A stretch of DNA of 64,000 nt from positions 13,003 to 77,002 of the forward strand of contig QAKI01000052.1 of the NCBI GenBank assembly GCA_003343905.1. Reading direction: 5' to 3'. The stretch comes from Subdoligranulum variabile (GTDB lineage Bacteria; Bacillota; Clostridia; Oscillospirales; Ruminococcaceae). Shown piece by piece: positions 1-8,780 of the stretch. The translations under genes and the position numbers were made by a program. Under the pieces are notes generated by a model that was not told the DNA's origin, did no database searches, and saw nothing but the letters and a program-made list of their open reading frames with translations. How positions within the stretch are numbered: position 1 is the first letter of the stretch; each line of letters starts with the position of its first letter.

Positions 1-329
1 CCGGCGTACAGCCGCACCGTTTCGATATAGCCTTCCCCCTGCCAGTAGATATGGGGGTCGCTGTCGGTGGAAAGATACCACGCCGGGTCGTCGTCCGGTG
101 GGGTCCACCACTGGTTGGAACTGTAGGGGGCAAAACTTTCGGTCTGCAGCTCGGCAGGCTGGATGGTCTGCTGGGGCATTTCGCCCCGCAGCTTGTAGTT
201 CAGCATGACGGCGCTGCCCACAAAGCCTGCGGCCAGCCACAGCGCCGCCGCCAGCAGATACGCCACCAGAAGAAGCTGCTGCGGGCGGAAATACAGGGCC
301 CTGCGGCCCCATGCTCTGGGCTGTGCCAT
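1..329 (-). CDS. Membrane-anchored protein of unknown function, 5' part only
   Basis: The first 109 codons of a minus-strand gene that runs off the window edge. The ATG overlaps the stop of the upstream membrane protein (TGATG), so the two are translationally coupled. A basic N-terminus is followed by one hydrophobic helix at about residues 18-42, then a soluble segment rich in Pro, Trp and Asp (for example QWWTPPDDDPAW) that should lie outside the cell. This topology suggests a single-pass surface or envelope protein working with the neighbouring GT-C-like proteins. The family is not recognised and the C-terminus is not visible. Confidence 0.6.
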   Translation of the reverse strand, partial: MAQPRAWGRRALYFRPQQLLLVAYLLAAALWLAAGFVGSAVMLNYKLRGEMPQQTIQPAELQTESFAPYSSNQWWTPPDDDPAWYLSTDSDPHIYWQGEGYIETVRLYA

Positions 330-2317
330 CACTGCACCTCGCTTTCGGTGGTGACCGCGACCGTAAACGGCACGCTGGCGTCCTGCCCTTCAAAATGGTA
401 GAGGGTGGCGGGCATATCGGCGGTCAGGCCGCCCTCGAACAGTGGGCTGAATTCCCGCTGCAAATAGTCGTCGGCCCGGTCGATGAGCAGATAGTCGCAG
501 TCCTTCTCGGCCATATAGGCGACCAGCGTTTCGGGAACGCAGACGGCCTTATAGTCATAGAGGGTCCAGTTTTCGCTTTCGACCAGATTCATGAAATCGC
601 TGTCCCAGCGGTCCTGGGTCTCGCCCAGGCGGCCATAAAAGCCGCCGAAGCCGTTGACTACCTGGGCCGTCAGTTCATAGCGGTAGTAATACCAGCGGGT
701 GGCGTCGTCCCCCTGGCTGAGCACCAGCACCCGGTCGTCCCAGTCCAGCGCCGTGTTCATGGCCGCAGCCCGCTGCTGCACGTCGGCGCGCTGGGCGTAC
801 AGGCTGTCGGCGTTGGTCCAGAACCCGGCGGCGGGCATACCGCGCCAGCAGAACACCGCCGCCAGCACCGCCACCGCGCCGCCCAGGGCCAACTGCCCCA
901 GCCGGGCGCGGGCCCCGCGGGCCAGCAGGCAGAGCATCGCCAGCATCCACGCCTGATAGTAGGGCGTCAGATAGCGGGCATAGTCCTTGAGGGCGAGGCC
1001 CTCCTCGTCGGAAAAATTGTAATGGTACAAGATCAGGTGGAAGGTATAGAGCGCCGCAAAGCAGACTGCAAAGCCCAGATGCAGCACCAGGACCCGGCGG
1101 CGGGGCGCGCCTTTTTCGGCAGCCAGCCAGGCCGCAGCCGCCACCATGGTGATGGCCGCCACCGCCAGCACGCCGCTGCCCAGCAGGCAGACGCGGCGGC
1201 TGAAGAAAGCGTCCCCCATGGCCGCCATGATCTGGGAGAACTTCTCCTCCCGCCCGATGCCCAGCAACTGCCGGACGCCGCCCAGCAGCACCGCGCCGTA
1301 GCTGAGGCCCTCGCTGCCCACACTGGCGGCAGTATCCGCCGTGGGGGTCACGGCCGCCGTGTAGCGGCTCCAGCTCAAAAAGGCCGCCAGCGCCACAGCC
1401 GCCAGCCCGCCCCCATGGACGAGCGCCGGCACCGCGCGTTTGCGCACCGGCCCGGCGGTCAGTTGGTCCATCCCGATCAGGAAAGCCGCGATCAGGCCGT
1501 AGGCAAAGCAGATGTCTTTGGTCAGGGTCAGCAATGCCAGCGGCAGCGCCGTGAGCCAGACCAGCCCCCGGCGCTGGGCCGTACCGAAGTACAGGCACAA
1601 CGTACCGCCGAACAGCAGCGCCATGGGCAGGTCGGCCATCGCGTTGACGTACTGGGTGGCGTAGGCCCCCGGTGTGGGGTCGCTGAAGAAGTAGGGCAGC
1701 AGCACGCCGCCCGCAAAAAGCAGCACTGCCGCGCCCCACCGTTTTTTGGGCAGGGCCGTGGCCGCAGCCACGCAGGCCAGGGCCAGGGTATCCAGCGCGG
1801 CAAAGCAGGCCCACTCGGCCCAGCGGCCGAAGGGCTGGAACAGGTAGGTCACCAGACTGGTGGCCGGATAGGTGAAGCTGGCTTTGAGGTTGACGGGGTC
1901 GGCTACATAGAAGGCACCCCGTTCCACCACCATTTTGGGCGCAAGGCCCCAGGCGGTGAATTCATCCCACTGGGTAAACATGGGCTGCTGCACGCAGAAC
2001 AGCACCCACAGGAAAGCCGATCCGGCCAGGAACAACGCCAGACCGGGCGTACAGAACGCCGCGCGGCAGGCCCGGACGAACCCCGCCGGGCGAAGCCGGA
2101 CCAGACCGGCGACCCACACAGCCGCCAGCGCCAGCCATACGACCGCCGCGCCGATGGGCAGCACGCCGCCCAGCCCGAAGCCGTACAGCACCACCGCCCC
2201 GCCTGCCAGCAGCGGCAGCGGCCACAAGGCGGCAGAAAGACGGCTGGCCGCGGACAGCACCGCACAGGCGCCGCCCAGCAAAACCAGCAGGGCCAGACCC
2301 GCCAGCAATGACAACAT
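329..2317 (-). CDS. Polytopic GT-C-like membrane glycosyltransferase (GT39-like)
   Basis: A 662-residue protein made mostly of hydrophobic helices. The first sizeable extracytoplasmic loop carries an acidic WDEFTAWG motif (around residue 120), in the place where GT-C enzymes have their catalytic Asp/Glu. A soluble C-terminal domain of roughly 130 residues follows the helices. This layout is typical of polyprenyl-phosphate-sugar-dependent glycosyltransferases that act on the outer membrane face. It lies in a minus-strand group with a DUF2142 protein and a LegB-like dehydratase, so a role in surface glycan assembly is inferred. The upstream 373 bp hold only repeats. Exact donor and acceptor cannot be told. 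Confidence 0.65.
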   Translation of the reverse strand: MLSLLAGLALLVLLGGACAVLSAASRLSAALWPLPLLAGGAVVLYGFGLGGVLPIGAAVVWLALAAVWVAGLVRLRPAGFVRACRAAFCTPGLALFLAGSAFLWVLFCVQQPMFTQWDEFTAWGLAPKMVVERGAFYVADPVNLKASFTYPATSLVTYLFQPFGRWAEWACFAALDTLALACVAAATALPKKRWGAAVLLFAGGVLLPYFFSDPTPGAYATQYVNAMADLPMALLFGGTLCLYFGTAQRRGLVWLTALPLALLTLTKDICFAYGLIAAFLIGMDQLTAGPVRKRAVPALVHGGGLAAVALAAFLSWSRYTAAVTPTADTAASVGSEGLSYGAVLLGGVRQLLGIGREEKFSQIMAAMGDAFFSRRVCLLGSGVLAVAAITMVAAAAWLAAEKGAPRRRVLVLHLGFAVCFAALYTFHLILYHYNFSDEEGLALKDYARYLTPYYQAWMLAMLCLLARGARARLGQLALGGAVAVLAAVFCWRGMPAAGFWTNADSLYAQRADVQQRAAAMNTALDWDDRVLVLSQGDDATRWYYYRYELTAQVVNGFGGFYGRLGETQDRWDSDFMNLVESENWTLYDYKAVCVPETLVAYMAEKDCDYLLIDRADDYLQREFSPLFEGGLTADMPATLYHFEGQDASVPFTVAVTTESEVQ

Positions 2318-2340
2318 CCGTTGCCGCCTCCTTTCTGTGT

Positions 2341-2372
2341 GTTCTTTCTTTGCAAAGAAAGAACCAAAGAAA
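2341..2372. repeat. Hairpin-forming TTCTTTC...GAAAGAAC element
   Basis: A near-perfect inverted repeat, GTTCTTTCTTTGC followed by its complement, just upstream of the GT-C-like gene. It resembles the stem part of the repeat family at 2440-2705, 19429 and 19570 and marks the far end of the repeat-rich 2318-2690 gap, which contains no gene. Confidence 0.6.
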
Positions 2373-2439
2373 CTCCCACTAAAATCGCATATTCATGCGA
2401 TTTTGGGAAAAAGAATGTTTTCGTTTCTGTCTTTGCTTG

Positions 2440-2705
2440 CTGTCAAGAAAATAAGAAACTGATTTTTGCCACCCGCTCACGGGGCGAAAAGTTAAAAGTT
2501 CTTTGCTTGCTTTCTAAGGAACCTTTCAAGGAAATAAGAACCCGATTCTTACCACTCGTTCACGGGCCGAAAAACCAAAAGTTCCTTGCCCACTTTCTTT
2601 TAGGAAAATGAGAAACTGATTTTCACCGCCCGTTCACGGGTCGAAAAATTAAAAGTTCTTTGCTTACTTTCTTTCAAGAAAGTAAGTCTTTCAAGAAAGT
2701 AAGTG
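2440..2705 (-). repeat. Tandem copies of an intergenic hairpin repeat (about 75-83 bp period)
   Basis: At least three units repeat here. Each has a TCACGGG(G/C/T)CGAAAA segment (near 2477, 2560 and 2634) followed by AAAAGTTCTTTGC and a stem related to ACTTTCTTTCAAGAAAGT. The last unit overlaps the end of the DUF2142 gene and supplies its final codons and stop. Read on the minus strand, the order is gene stop, hairpin, then AAGAACTTTT. The same order follows gltA and pyrG elsewhere in the window. There is no ORF and no clear rho-independent U-tract, so its role is unknown. Confidence 0.75.
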
Positions 2706-4379
2706 GATCGTGTACACCGGGCCGACGAAATAGTGCTGGAACAGCAGCACCGCACCCAGCAGCGCATACCCGCCGCACAGCGGCAGCGCCAACGCCTGCG
2801 CGCGGGCGGCGCTCAGGCGGGGCGCCAACACCCGGCGCGCCAGGGCCGCTACAGCGATGGCCAGCAGCAGCCACAACGGCAGGAAATACCGGGTCTGCAA
2901 CCCCACGATGCGCACCATGCCCACCGGGGTATAGGTGATATACATGGCCGTCATGGCGCCGACACCGTACAATGCCGCAAAGACGCCCAGCCCGCCCAGA
3001 CGGCGGCGGCCCAGCGACTGGCCCCGCGGCGTACACAACAGCGCCGCGGCCAGCAATACCAGCGGCCCCGTCAGGTTCAGGAACGCGATGGGCATATCCT
3101 TCCAGCCGAAAAGCCCCGTCTGCCCCAGGAAACCATCGTTCTCATACAGTGTACCCAGCAGCACGGCGATATAACGCAGCGGGTTCTGCAAAATAAACGC
3201 CAACTGTTCCCCACCGTTGACCGCCGCGCCGCCCTGGCGGGCGATCGTGCCGTAATTGTGCCGCATCAGCGCGCCGTACTGTTCCACGAACAGCGTCAGC
3301 GCCAGCGACCCGGCGGCACAGATGCCCGTCCAGGCCACACGGCTGCCTTTGGCGCTCCATTCCCGCTTGGCAATGAGCAGCGGCAGCACCACCCACAGCA
3401 GGTTCAGGTAGGGTTTGGTGCCATTGGCAAAGATGCAGGCCAGCGCGTAAAGCAGTGCTTCCCGCGTGGTCCAGCGGGTACGGGTCAGCAGCGCCAACAT
3501 CAGATAATAACAGGCCAGCAGCGTGGCGTCGTAACTCAGCGACGCGCCCATATACAGCGAGATGGGCAGCAGCATCACACAGAAGAACGCGGGCCGGGCT
3601 TTCTGCGCCGCGCGCAGCCCCAGCCAGCACAGCAGCGTATAGGCCAGCAGGTTGCCCAGCCGCCCGGCATACAGGCAGCCCAGCGCCCCCAGCCCCGCCA
3701 GCCGCGCCAACGCCATGCCCAGCGCGCCGGGCAAAAACGGCAGGATCAAAAAGCTGATGGGCTCGGTGACGGGTTCAGCGGCGGTGGTCTCGCCGCGCAG
3801 ATATTGCTGGAAACTGGCGGCGATGCTCTGCACCTCGCCGTCCTTGCCGTACTGTTTGAGGGCATAGCCCGCCGTGTTGTAGGGCTGTTCCTCGCCGGTG
3901 TCGGGGTCCTCCCCCATCCCGACCGAAGTGTGGGCGTTCACCCATGCGCCGGGGAACGCCTGCATCAGACGGGTCACATCCTCCGGGTAGCCGCGCTCGG
4001 CGTCAAAGTCGAAGCGCCCCATGGAAATGGCGTAGGTGCGCAGATAGTGTTCAGTCTCGTCGGGGGTCTGCAGCGGCGGGTTGGCAAAAACGAACAGCGC
4101 CCCGCACAAAAAGATGCAGACCGCGCCGCGCCGGGCAAAGTCCCGGATATGCCGCAGCGCCAGCGCCGCCCCGGCGGCCCCCACGCCCAGCGCCACGCAG
4201 AAAGCCGTGGGCCATAGTGGCGGGATGCCGCGGGCGTCCAGCCCGTAAAATACGCGCCAGTAATAGCTGAACACGACGCCCAGCAACGCCCCCAGCGCCA
4301 ACACGAAAGCCCACCGCACGGCTTTGGGCCAAACGGTGGGTGAAATGCGGCGCAGGTTTACCTGTTTGCGCCCGCCCAT
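2691..4379 (-). CDS. DUF2142 family membrane protein
   Basis: A 562-residue polytopic protein. The first extracytoplasmic loop holds the signature PPLQTPDETEHYLRTYA, typical of DUF2142, a GT-C-like family found in surface polysaccharide clusters. I place the start at 4379, one base after the stop of the LegB-like gene; the longer reading frame upstream lies entirely inside that gene. Tight spacing means co-transcription with it. The last codons (...HLLS, stop) lie inside the repeat element at 2691-2705, so the repeat appears to have replaced or extended the original C-terminus. Function as a glycan-modifying transferase is inferred from family and context. Confidence 0.8.
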   Translation of the reverse strand: MGGRKQVNLRRISPTVWPKAVRWAFVLALGALLGVVFSYYWRVFYGLDARGIPPLWPTAFCVALGVGAAGAALALRHIRDFARRGAVCIFLCGALFVFANPPLQTPDETEHYLRTYAISMGRFDFDAERGYPEDVTRLMQAFPGAWVNAHTSVGMGEDPDTGEEQPYNTAGYALKQYGKDGEVQSIAASFQQYLRGETTAAEPVTEPISFLILPFLPGALGMALARLAGLGALGCLYAGRLGNLLAYTLLCWLGLRAAQKARPAFFCVMLLPISLYMGASLSYDATLLACYYLMLALLTRTRWTTREALLYALACIFANGTKPYLNLLWVVLPLLIAKREWSAKGSRVAWTGICAAGSLALTLFVEQYGALMRHNYGTIARQGGAAVNGGEQLAFILQNPLRYIAVLLGTLYENDGFLGQTGLFGWKDMPIAFLNLTGPLVLLAAALLCTPRGQSLGRRRLGGLGVFAALYGVGAMTAMYITYTPVGMVRIVGLQTRYFLPLWLLLAIAVAALARRVLAPRLSAARAQALALPLCGGYALLGAVLLFQHYFVGPVYTIHLLS

Positions 4380-4380
4380 A

Positions 4381-5364
4381 TTACAGGATATACTGCCCGA
4401 CCTTGTACTGGTCGAGGTTGCCGCGCAGGAACTCGATGGTCTCGGCCAGGCCCTGCTCAAAGGTATACTGCGGCTTCCAGCCGGTCAGGGTGCGCAGCTT
4501 GGTGGCGTCGCCCAGCAGGCGGTTGACCTCGCTCTTTTCGGGGCGCAGGCGCTCGGTCTCGCAGACGATCTTCGCTTCGGGGTTGATCTGGGCGATCAGT
4601 TCGTTGGCCAGATCGCCGATGGAATGTTCCACACCGGTGGCAATGTTCAGTTCCTGGCCGATGGCGGCGTCACAGTCCGCAATGGTCATGAAGCCGTTGG
4701 CGGTGTCCTTGACATAGTTGAAGTCCCGCGTGGGGGTCAGGCTGCCGAGTTTGATCTCTTTCTGGCCCGCCAAAAGCTGGGTGATGATGGTGGGGATGAT
4801 GGCGCGGCCGGACTGGCGCGGGCCGTAGGTGTTGAAAGGCCGCACGATGGTGACCGGCAGGTCGAAGCTGCGGTAGAAGCTCTCGGCCAGACGGTCCGCA
4901 CCGATCTTGGTGGCCGAGTAGGGGCTCTGGCCCTGGAAGGGGTGCTTTTCGTCAATGGGCACATACTGGGCGGTGCCGTAGACCTCGCTGGTGGAAGTGA
5001 CCAGCACGCGCTGGGTGTCCAGTTCACGGGCGGCGTTCAGCACGTTCAAAGTGCCCTTGATGTTGGTATCCACATAGCTGTCGGGGCTGTGGTAGGAGAA
5101 GGGGATGGCGATCAGAGCCGCCAGATGGAACACCCGCTCCTGCCCGCGCATGGCGGTGCGCACGCCGTTGGGGTCGCGCACGTCGCCCATAAAGATGTCG
5201 ATTTCGTTCTTAATCTCGGGGGGCAGGGTGTCGATCCAGCCCAGGGACCCGAAGGAATTGTACAGGCAGAAGGCGCGGACCTTCTCGCCGCGCTTGACCA
5301 GTTCTTCCGTCAGATGGCTGCCGATGAAACCATCCGCGCCGGTGACCATTACGGTGTGTGCCAT
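4381..5364 (-). CDS. NAD-dependent 4,6-dehydratase, LegB-like (SDR family)
   Basis: A 327-residue extended short-chain dehydrogenase. It has the Rossmann motif VTGADGFIGSHL at residues 7-18, the SxS/YSATK catalytic group (STSEVYG ... SPYSATK) and the segment YNSFGSLGWIDTL, which closely resembles LegB enzymes. LegB-type dehydratases convert a nucleotide-GlcNAc to the 4-keto-6-deoxy sugar on the way to legionaminic acid or related rare sugars. It is the first gene of the surface-glycan operon, with DUF2142 one base downstream. No other legionaminic genes are in the window, so the final sugar is uncertain. Confidence 0.8.
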   Translation of the reverse strand: MAHTVMVTGADGFIGSHLTEELVKRGEKVRAFCLYNSFGSLGWIDTLPPEIKNEIDIFMGDVRDPNGVRTAMRGQERVFHLAALIAIPFSYHSPDSYVDTNIKGTLNVLNAARELDTQRVLVTSTSEVYGTAQYVPIDEKHPFQGQSPYSATKIGADRLAESFYRSFDLPVTIVRPFNTYGPRQSGRAIIPTIITQLLAGQKEIKLGSLTPTRDFNYVKDTANGFMTIADCDAAIGQELNIATGVEHSIGDLANELIAQINPEAKIVCETERLRPEKSEVNRLLGDATKLRTLTGWKPQYTFEQGLAETIEFLRGNLDQYKVGQYIL

Positions 5365-5412
5365 GGTGTACTCCTTTTTTAGAAAGCGGGCGTTGCGCCC
5401 GGAATTACAAGT

Positions 5413-5453
5413 CGGTTACAAATCAGTATAACCGATTTCCCGTTTTTTTTCAA
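5413..5453 (-). promoter_or_regulatory. Promoter with inverted repeat for the LegB-like gene
   Basis: On the minus strand TTGAAA (5448-5453) and TATACT (5425-5430) are separated by 17 bp. An inverted repeat CGGTTA/TAACCG (5413-5418 and 5429-5434) covers the -10 box, a plausible operator. The regulator is unknown. Confidence 0.6.
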
Positions 5454-5515
5454 CCGTCTTTCCAAAAGCGGGCTGCCAGTATCATGGATGGTCCGGCTTT
5501 TGCCCGACGGAAAGC

Positions 5516-5547
5516 AAAAAGCCGCCGCCCCGGACGGGGCAGCGGCT
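5516..5547 (-). terminator. Rho-independent terminator of the cyclophilin operon
   Basis: An 11-bp GC-rich stem (GCCGCTGCCCC with its partner), one position being a G-T type pair, is followed on the minus strand by a T-run. It lies just after the cyclophilin stop. Confidence 0.75.
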
Positions 5548-5569
5548 ACTTTTCATAAAGGCGGATCGT

Positions 5570-6040
5570 TTAGACGATCTCCACTTTTTCCATGACCACC
5601 GGCGTGCGGGGCTTGTCGCTCCAGTCGGTCTCCACGGCGGCGATCTCGTCCACGACTTCGATACCGCTGACCACATGGCCGAAGGCCGCGTAGTCACCGT
5701 CCAGGTGCGGGGCATCCTGATGCATGATGAAGAACTGGCTGCCGGCAGAGTTGGGGTCCATGGCGCGGGCCATGCTGATGACGCCGCGGGTGTGCTTGAT
5801 GGGGTTGGCAACGCCGTTGCGGGCGAACTCGCCCTTGATGTGCCAGCCCGGGCCGCCGGTGCCGTTGCCCAGCGGGCAGCCGCCCTGGATCATGAAGCCG
5901 GGGATGACGCGGTGGAAGGTCAGGCCGTTGTAGAAGCCCTGCTTCACCAGCTTTTCAAAGTTTTCGCAGGTGATGGGCGCCGCGGCGTGGTCCAGTTCGA
6001 TGTCGATGGTCTTGCCGTTCTGCATGGTGATGCGGATCAT
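5570..6040 (-). CDS. Peptidyl-prolyl cis-trans isomerase, cyclophilin type
   Basis: A 156-residue single-domain cyclophilin that catalyses proline isomerisation in protein folding. Visible family motifs are FHRVIPGFMIQGG (catalytic Arg), the GSQFFIMH active-site strand and AFGHVVSGIEVVD. There is no signal peptide, so it should be cytoplasmic. Length is typical of bacterial PpiB-like enzymes. AGGAG sits 7 bases before the ATG. It begins 3 bases after the phospholipase-like gene stop and is followed by a strong terminator, so the two form a short operon. Confidence 0.93.
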   Translation of the reverse strand: MIRITMQNGKTIDIELDHAAAPITCENFEKLVKQGFYNGLTFHRVIPGFMIQGGCPLGNGTGGPGWHIKGEFARNGVANPIKHTRGVISMARAMDPNSAGSQFFIMHQDAPHLDGDYAAFGHVVSGIEVVDEIAAVETDWSDKPRTPVVMEKVEIV

Positions 6041-6043
6041 AGT

Positions 6044-6985
6044 TCATTCTCCTTTTGTTTCGTTTGAGGGTTCGGTTTCTTCCGCAGGGGCCGCCGGGCA
6101 GCTTTCGGCCGTGGGCTGGCCCTGGGTATAACTCATACTGCCGAGGATGCGGCAGAATTCGTCGTCGGGGGTCTTGTGCAGCCAGAACAGCAGCGCCGCG
6201 CTCATGAACTTTTCGCTGCGTTTCTGGGCTTTGGGCAGCAGGGCGAACACGCCGCCCTCGTGCTGGCGGCCGGTGAAAGGGTCGGTCCAGGCGTCGGGCA
6301 GGTCGGGCGAGAGCCTGCGGGGCGAAACATGGCCCGTGATAAAGCCCTTGCCCCCCAAAGCCCGTTCCACCACGCTGAACAGCGCCTTGCGCACGCCGTG
6401 GCGGCTGGGGAACAGCCCCCGCACCCGCCAGGTATCATAGAAAGCGTCGGCCAGGTACTCCACCGGGATGTCCAGGTCATAGACTTCCTGCAAACAGGTG
6501 TGCAGCAGCGCGGTGATGTCCGCCAACTGTTCGCCCGAAGGCAGGGGGCTGGTATCCTGCGGGGGCACGCAGGCGTCGCCGGTATCCTCCTGATGAAGCG
6601 TGGAGTCCAGCGCGATCTCCAGATAACCGTGGCCGCCCTTGCCCGCGTAGGGCATACCGGGTTCGCACATGGCGCAGACGAACGGATGCACGACGGTATC
6701 GGCGGCATAATGGCTCAAAAAGCCCAGCGCGTACTCGATCTGGGGGCGGGTATGCACATGGCGGCACAGGCTGTACAGGAATGCGCCGGTCTTTTCCTCA
6801 TGCATACGGTTGCCGAGGGACGGCAGGTCCCAGCGGCGGCGGGCGGGGCGCTTCCACACTTCAAAGCAGAAAAAACTGTCCGGCCCGTTGGCCCCGGCGG
6901 CGAACGCTTCGGGGCACTGGATCTTGTAATGCAGCGCGGCCGCCGCCCGGCGCGCCGTCCGCACATGGGTATAGCCTTCCGGCAT
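6044..6985 (-). CDS. Zinc-dependent phospholipase C family protein
   Basis: A 313-residue protein with metal-ligand motifs of the Zn_dep_PLPC family: GANGPDSFF (about residues 32-40), LSHYAADTVVHPF and a downstream HGYLEIALD. These His/Asp/Glu residues match the trinuclear zinc centre of phospholipase C/P1 nuclease-like enzymes. No signal peptide is visible, unlike secreted toxins, so an intracellular house-cleaning role is likely in this lineage. It is the first gene of the operon with cyclophilin. Substrate is unknown. Confidence 0.75.
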   Translation of the reverse strand: MPEGYTHVRTARRAAAALHYKIQCPEAFAAGANGPDSFFCFEVWKRPARRRWDLPSLGNRMHEEKTGAFLYSLCRHVHTRPQIEYALGFLSHYAADTVVHPFVCAMCEPGMPYAGKGGHGYLEIALDSTLHQEDTGDACVPPQDTSPLPSGEQLADITALLHTCLQEVYDLDIPVEYLADAFYDTWRVRGLFPSRHGVRKALFSVVERALGGKGFITGHVSPRRLSPDLPDAWTDPFTGRQHEGGVFALLPKAQKRSEKFMSAALLFWLHKTPDDEFCRILGSMSYTQGQPTAESCPAAPAEETEPSNETKGE

Positions 6986-7094
6986 GGGATGTCACTTCCT
7001 TATTGGAGCGGGGTCACCGCTGTTCACATGCAGGGGCTATTGTACCCCGCCGGGGCGGAAAAGTCAAACTCGATCAAAGAGGAGGTTCGGATTC

Positions 7095-7239
7095 AGCGGC
7101 TGCGCCGCGTCTCCTGCACCTCCCCTTGGGATTCCCACCGTCGCGCAGATCCGTGTTTTCATGCCGCGCTGCGGCGACTCAAACGCGGCTCTGCGCTCTC
7201 AAGGTGTCCCCGTCGTCGGCGCGTGTCCGCCGACGGGGA
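7095..7239 (+). ncRNA. Structured element copy A (candidate RNA or repeat)
   Basis: An intergenic element ending in a perfect 9-bp stem (7205-7213 with 7231-7239) around the 17-nt core GTCGGCGCGTGTCCGCC (7214-7230). The upstream part (from AGCGGCTGCGCCGCG at 7095) aligns well with copy C at 14050-14172 on the minus strand. The same core with different but still complementary stems occurs at 33365-33399. There is no coding potential of note, and no promoter is obvious. It accounts for most of the 300-bp gap between the phospholipase-like and MFS genes. Confidence 0.55.
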
Positions 7240-7285
7240 CGAGTTTGAAAATGGCGAATACAAACCGCTGTACAAGAAGGGATCG

Positions 7286-8653
7286 TCAAATATCGATGTT
7301 TTTCCCTTTCAGCGTCCGGGGCAGCACGAAGAAGTAGAGCAGCGCGCCCACCAGAATGACCAGGATCACCGACAGGATGCCGTACGGCCCCGCCGCCGCG
7401 TTGATGGCGTCCACCTGTTCGGCGGTGGCGGTGGCTTCGGTCAGGCCCTGATCCGCCAGCATGCGGGACGCCGCCATGGCGCTGACGACGCCTACCAGCG
7501 CGGGGCCGAGGATCGAGGAGAACTTGCCGAAAATATCAAAGAAGCCGAAGAACTCGCCGCTGCGGTTGCGGTCGGGGATCAGGCGGCCGAACATCGAGCG
7601 GGACAGCGCCTGGATGCCGCCCTGGCTGGTGGCACACAGCACCGCCAGCGTCCAGAACTGCCACAGGCTGTCCATAAAGAAGCCGAACACGCAGATGAAC
7701 ATATAGATGCAGATGCCCACGCCCACCATGCGCCGCGCGCCGAATCTGGCGGCCAGCTTCATGTACAGCAGGCAGAACGGCAGGCCCAGCACCTGCACCA
7801 GCAGCAGGGCCAGCAGCATACCGGCGGAGTCCAGCCCCAGATTGGTGCCGTAGCTGGTCGCCATGCTGATGATGGTATGTACGCCGTCGATGTAGAAGAA
7901 GTAGGCGATGATGTAGACCAGCATCGGCTTGTTGGCGCCGATCTCCCGCATAGTGGTGAACACGCCCCGCAGGTTGCGGCCCACGTCGCCTTTCTCATAG
8001 GGCTTGCCGGAAGTCTGGCGGCAGTTTTTGAGCAGCGGCAGGCTGAACACCAGCCACCACACAGCAGTGATGGCAAAGATCACCGTCAGGCAGGTGAGCA
8101 TGGGCACGCCCACGGCGTTCATGACCAGGAAGATCACCAGCGGGATGGTGGAACCGCCGATGTAGCCCAGGCCATACCCCAGCGTGGAGACCGAGTCCAT
8201 GCGGTCGGGGGTGGTGATGTCGGTGAGGAAGGCGTCATAATAGATACAGGACGCATCAAAGCCGATGGTGCTGAGGATATACAGCACCAGCACGATCATG
8301 GCCACCCGGCCCGCCGCGTCGGTGGAGGAGGTGAAGTCCATCCCCGGCGTGAAGGCCAGCCCGGCCACCGACAGCACGCCCAGCGCCAGGAACGCCGCAA
8401 ACAGCTTTTTGCGCATGCCGCGTATATCCCCGAACACGCCCAGGAACGGCGCGCTCAGCGCCACGATGGCCATGGCGATGCTGGTGGCGTAGCCCCAGGT
8501 GGACATACTGGAAACGCTGTCCGCCGTACATTCGGCCACCGAATCGAAAAAGATCGGCAGAATGGTGACGACGATGACCGAATGGGCGCTGTTGGCCCAG
8601 TCATACATCATCCAGCTCAATTCCTGCCTGGTGAATTTCTTCAAGAATCCCAT
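7286..8653 (-). CDS. MFS transporter, UMF1/Atg22-like
   Basis: A 455-residue polytopic transporter. The opening segment FTRQELSWMMYDWANSAHS is a hallmark of the UMF1 (Atg22-like) branch of the major facilitator superfamily. Twelve or so hydrophobic helices can be picked out. I take the start at 8653, where GGGGAGGAACGAACC precedes the ATG; a longer frame upstream lacks a ribosome-binding site. Substrate is unknown, though eukaryotic relatives export amino acids. It is a single gene whose 3' end faces the structured element copy A. Confidence 0.85.
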   Translation of the reverse strand: MGFLKKFTRQELSWMMYDWANSAHSVIVVTILPIFFDSVAECTADSVSSMSTWGYATSIAMAIVALSAPFLGVFGDIRGMRKKLFAAFLALGVLSVAGLAFTPGMDFTSSTDAAGRVAMIVLVLYILSTIGFDASCIYYDAFLTDITTPDRMDSVSTLGYGLGYIGGSTIPLVIFLVMNAVGVPMLTCLTVIFAITAVWWLVFSLPLLKNCRQTSGKPYEKGDVGRNLRGVFTTMREIGANKPMLVYIIAYFFYIDGVHTIISMATSYGTNLGLDSAGMLLALLLVQVLGLPFCLLYMKLAARFGARRMVGVGICIYMFICVFGFFMDSLWQFWTLAVLCATSQGGIQALSRSMFGRLIPDRNRSGEFFGFFDIFGKFSSILGPALVGVVSAMAASRMLADQGLTEATATAEQVDAINAAAGPYGILSVILVILVGALLYFFVLPRTLKGKNIDI

Positions 8654-8780
8654 GGTTCGTTCCTCCCCAACTCCGGTAAAAGCTGATTGTATTGTATCAT
8701 CCACAGCGGGGAAAAACAACCGGAATCGCGGCGGTTCCTGTCAACTGCGCGTAAAAAATCTGTCAGTTTTTTTGGGCGTT

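Noticed and set aside
311..2311. Long plus-strand frame opposite the GT-C-like gene
   Set aside because: Composition is Gln/Arg/His/Gly-rich without domains; it mirrors the real membrane protein on the minus strand.
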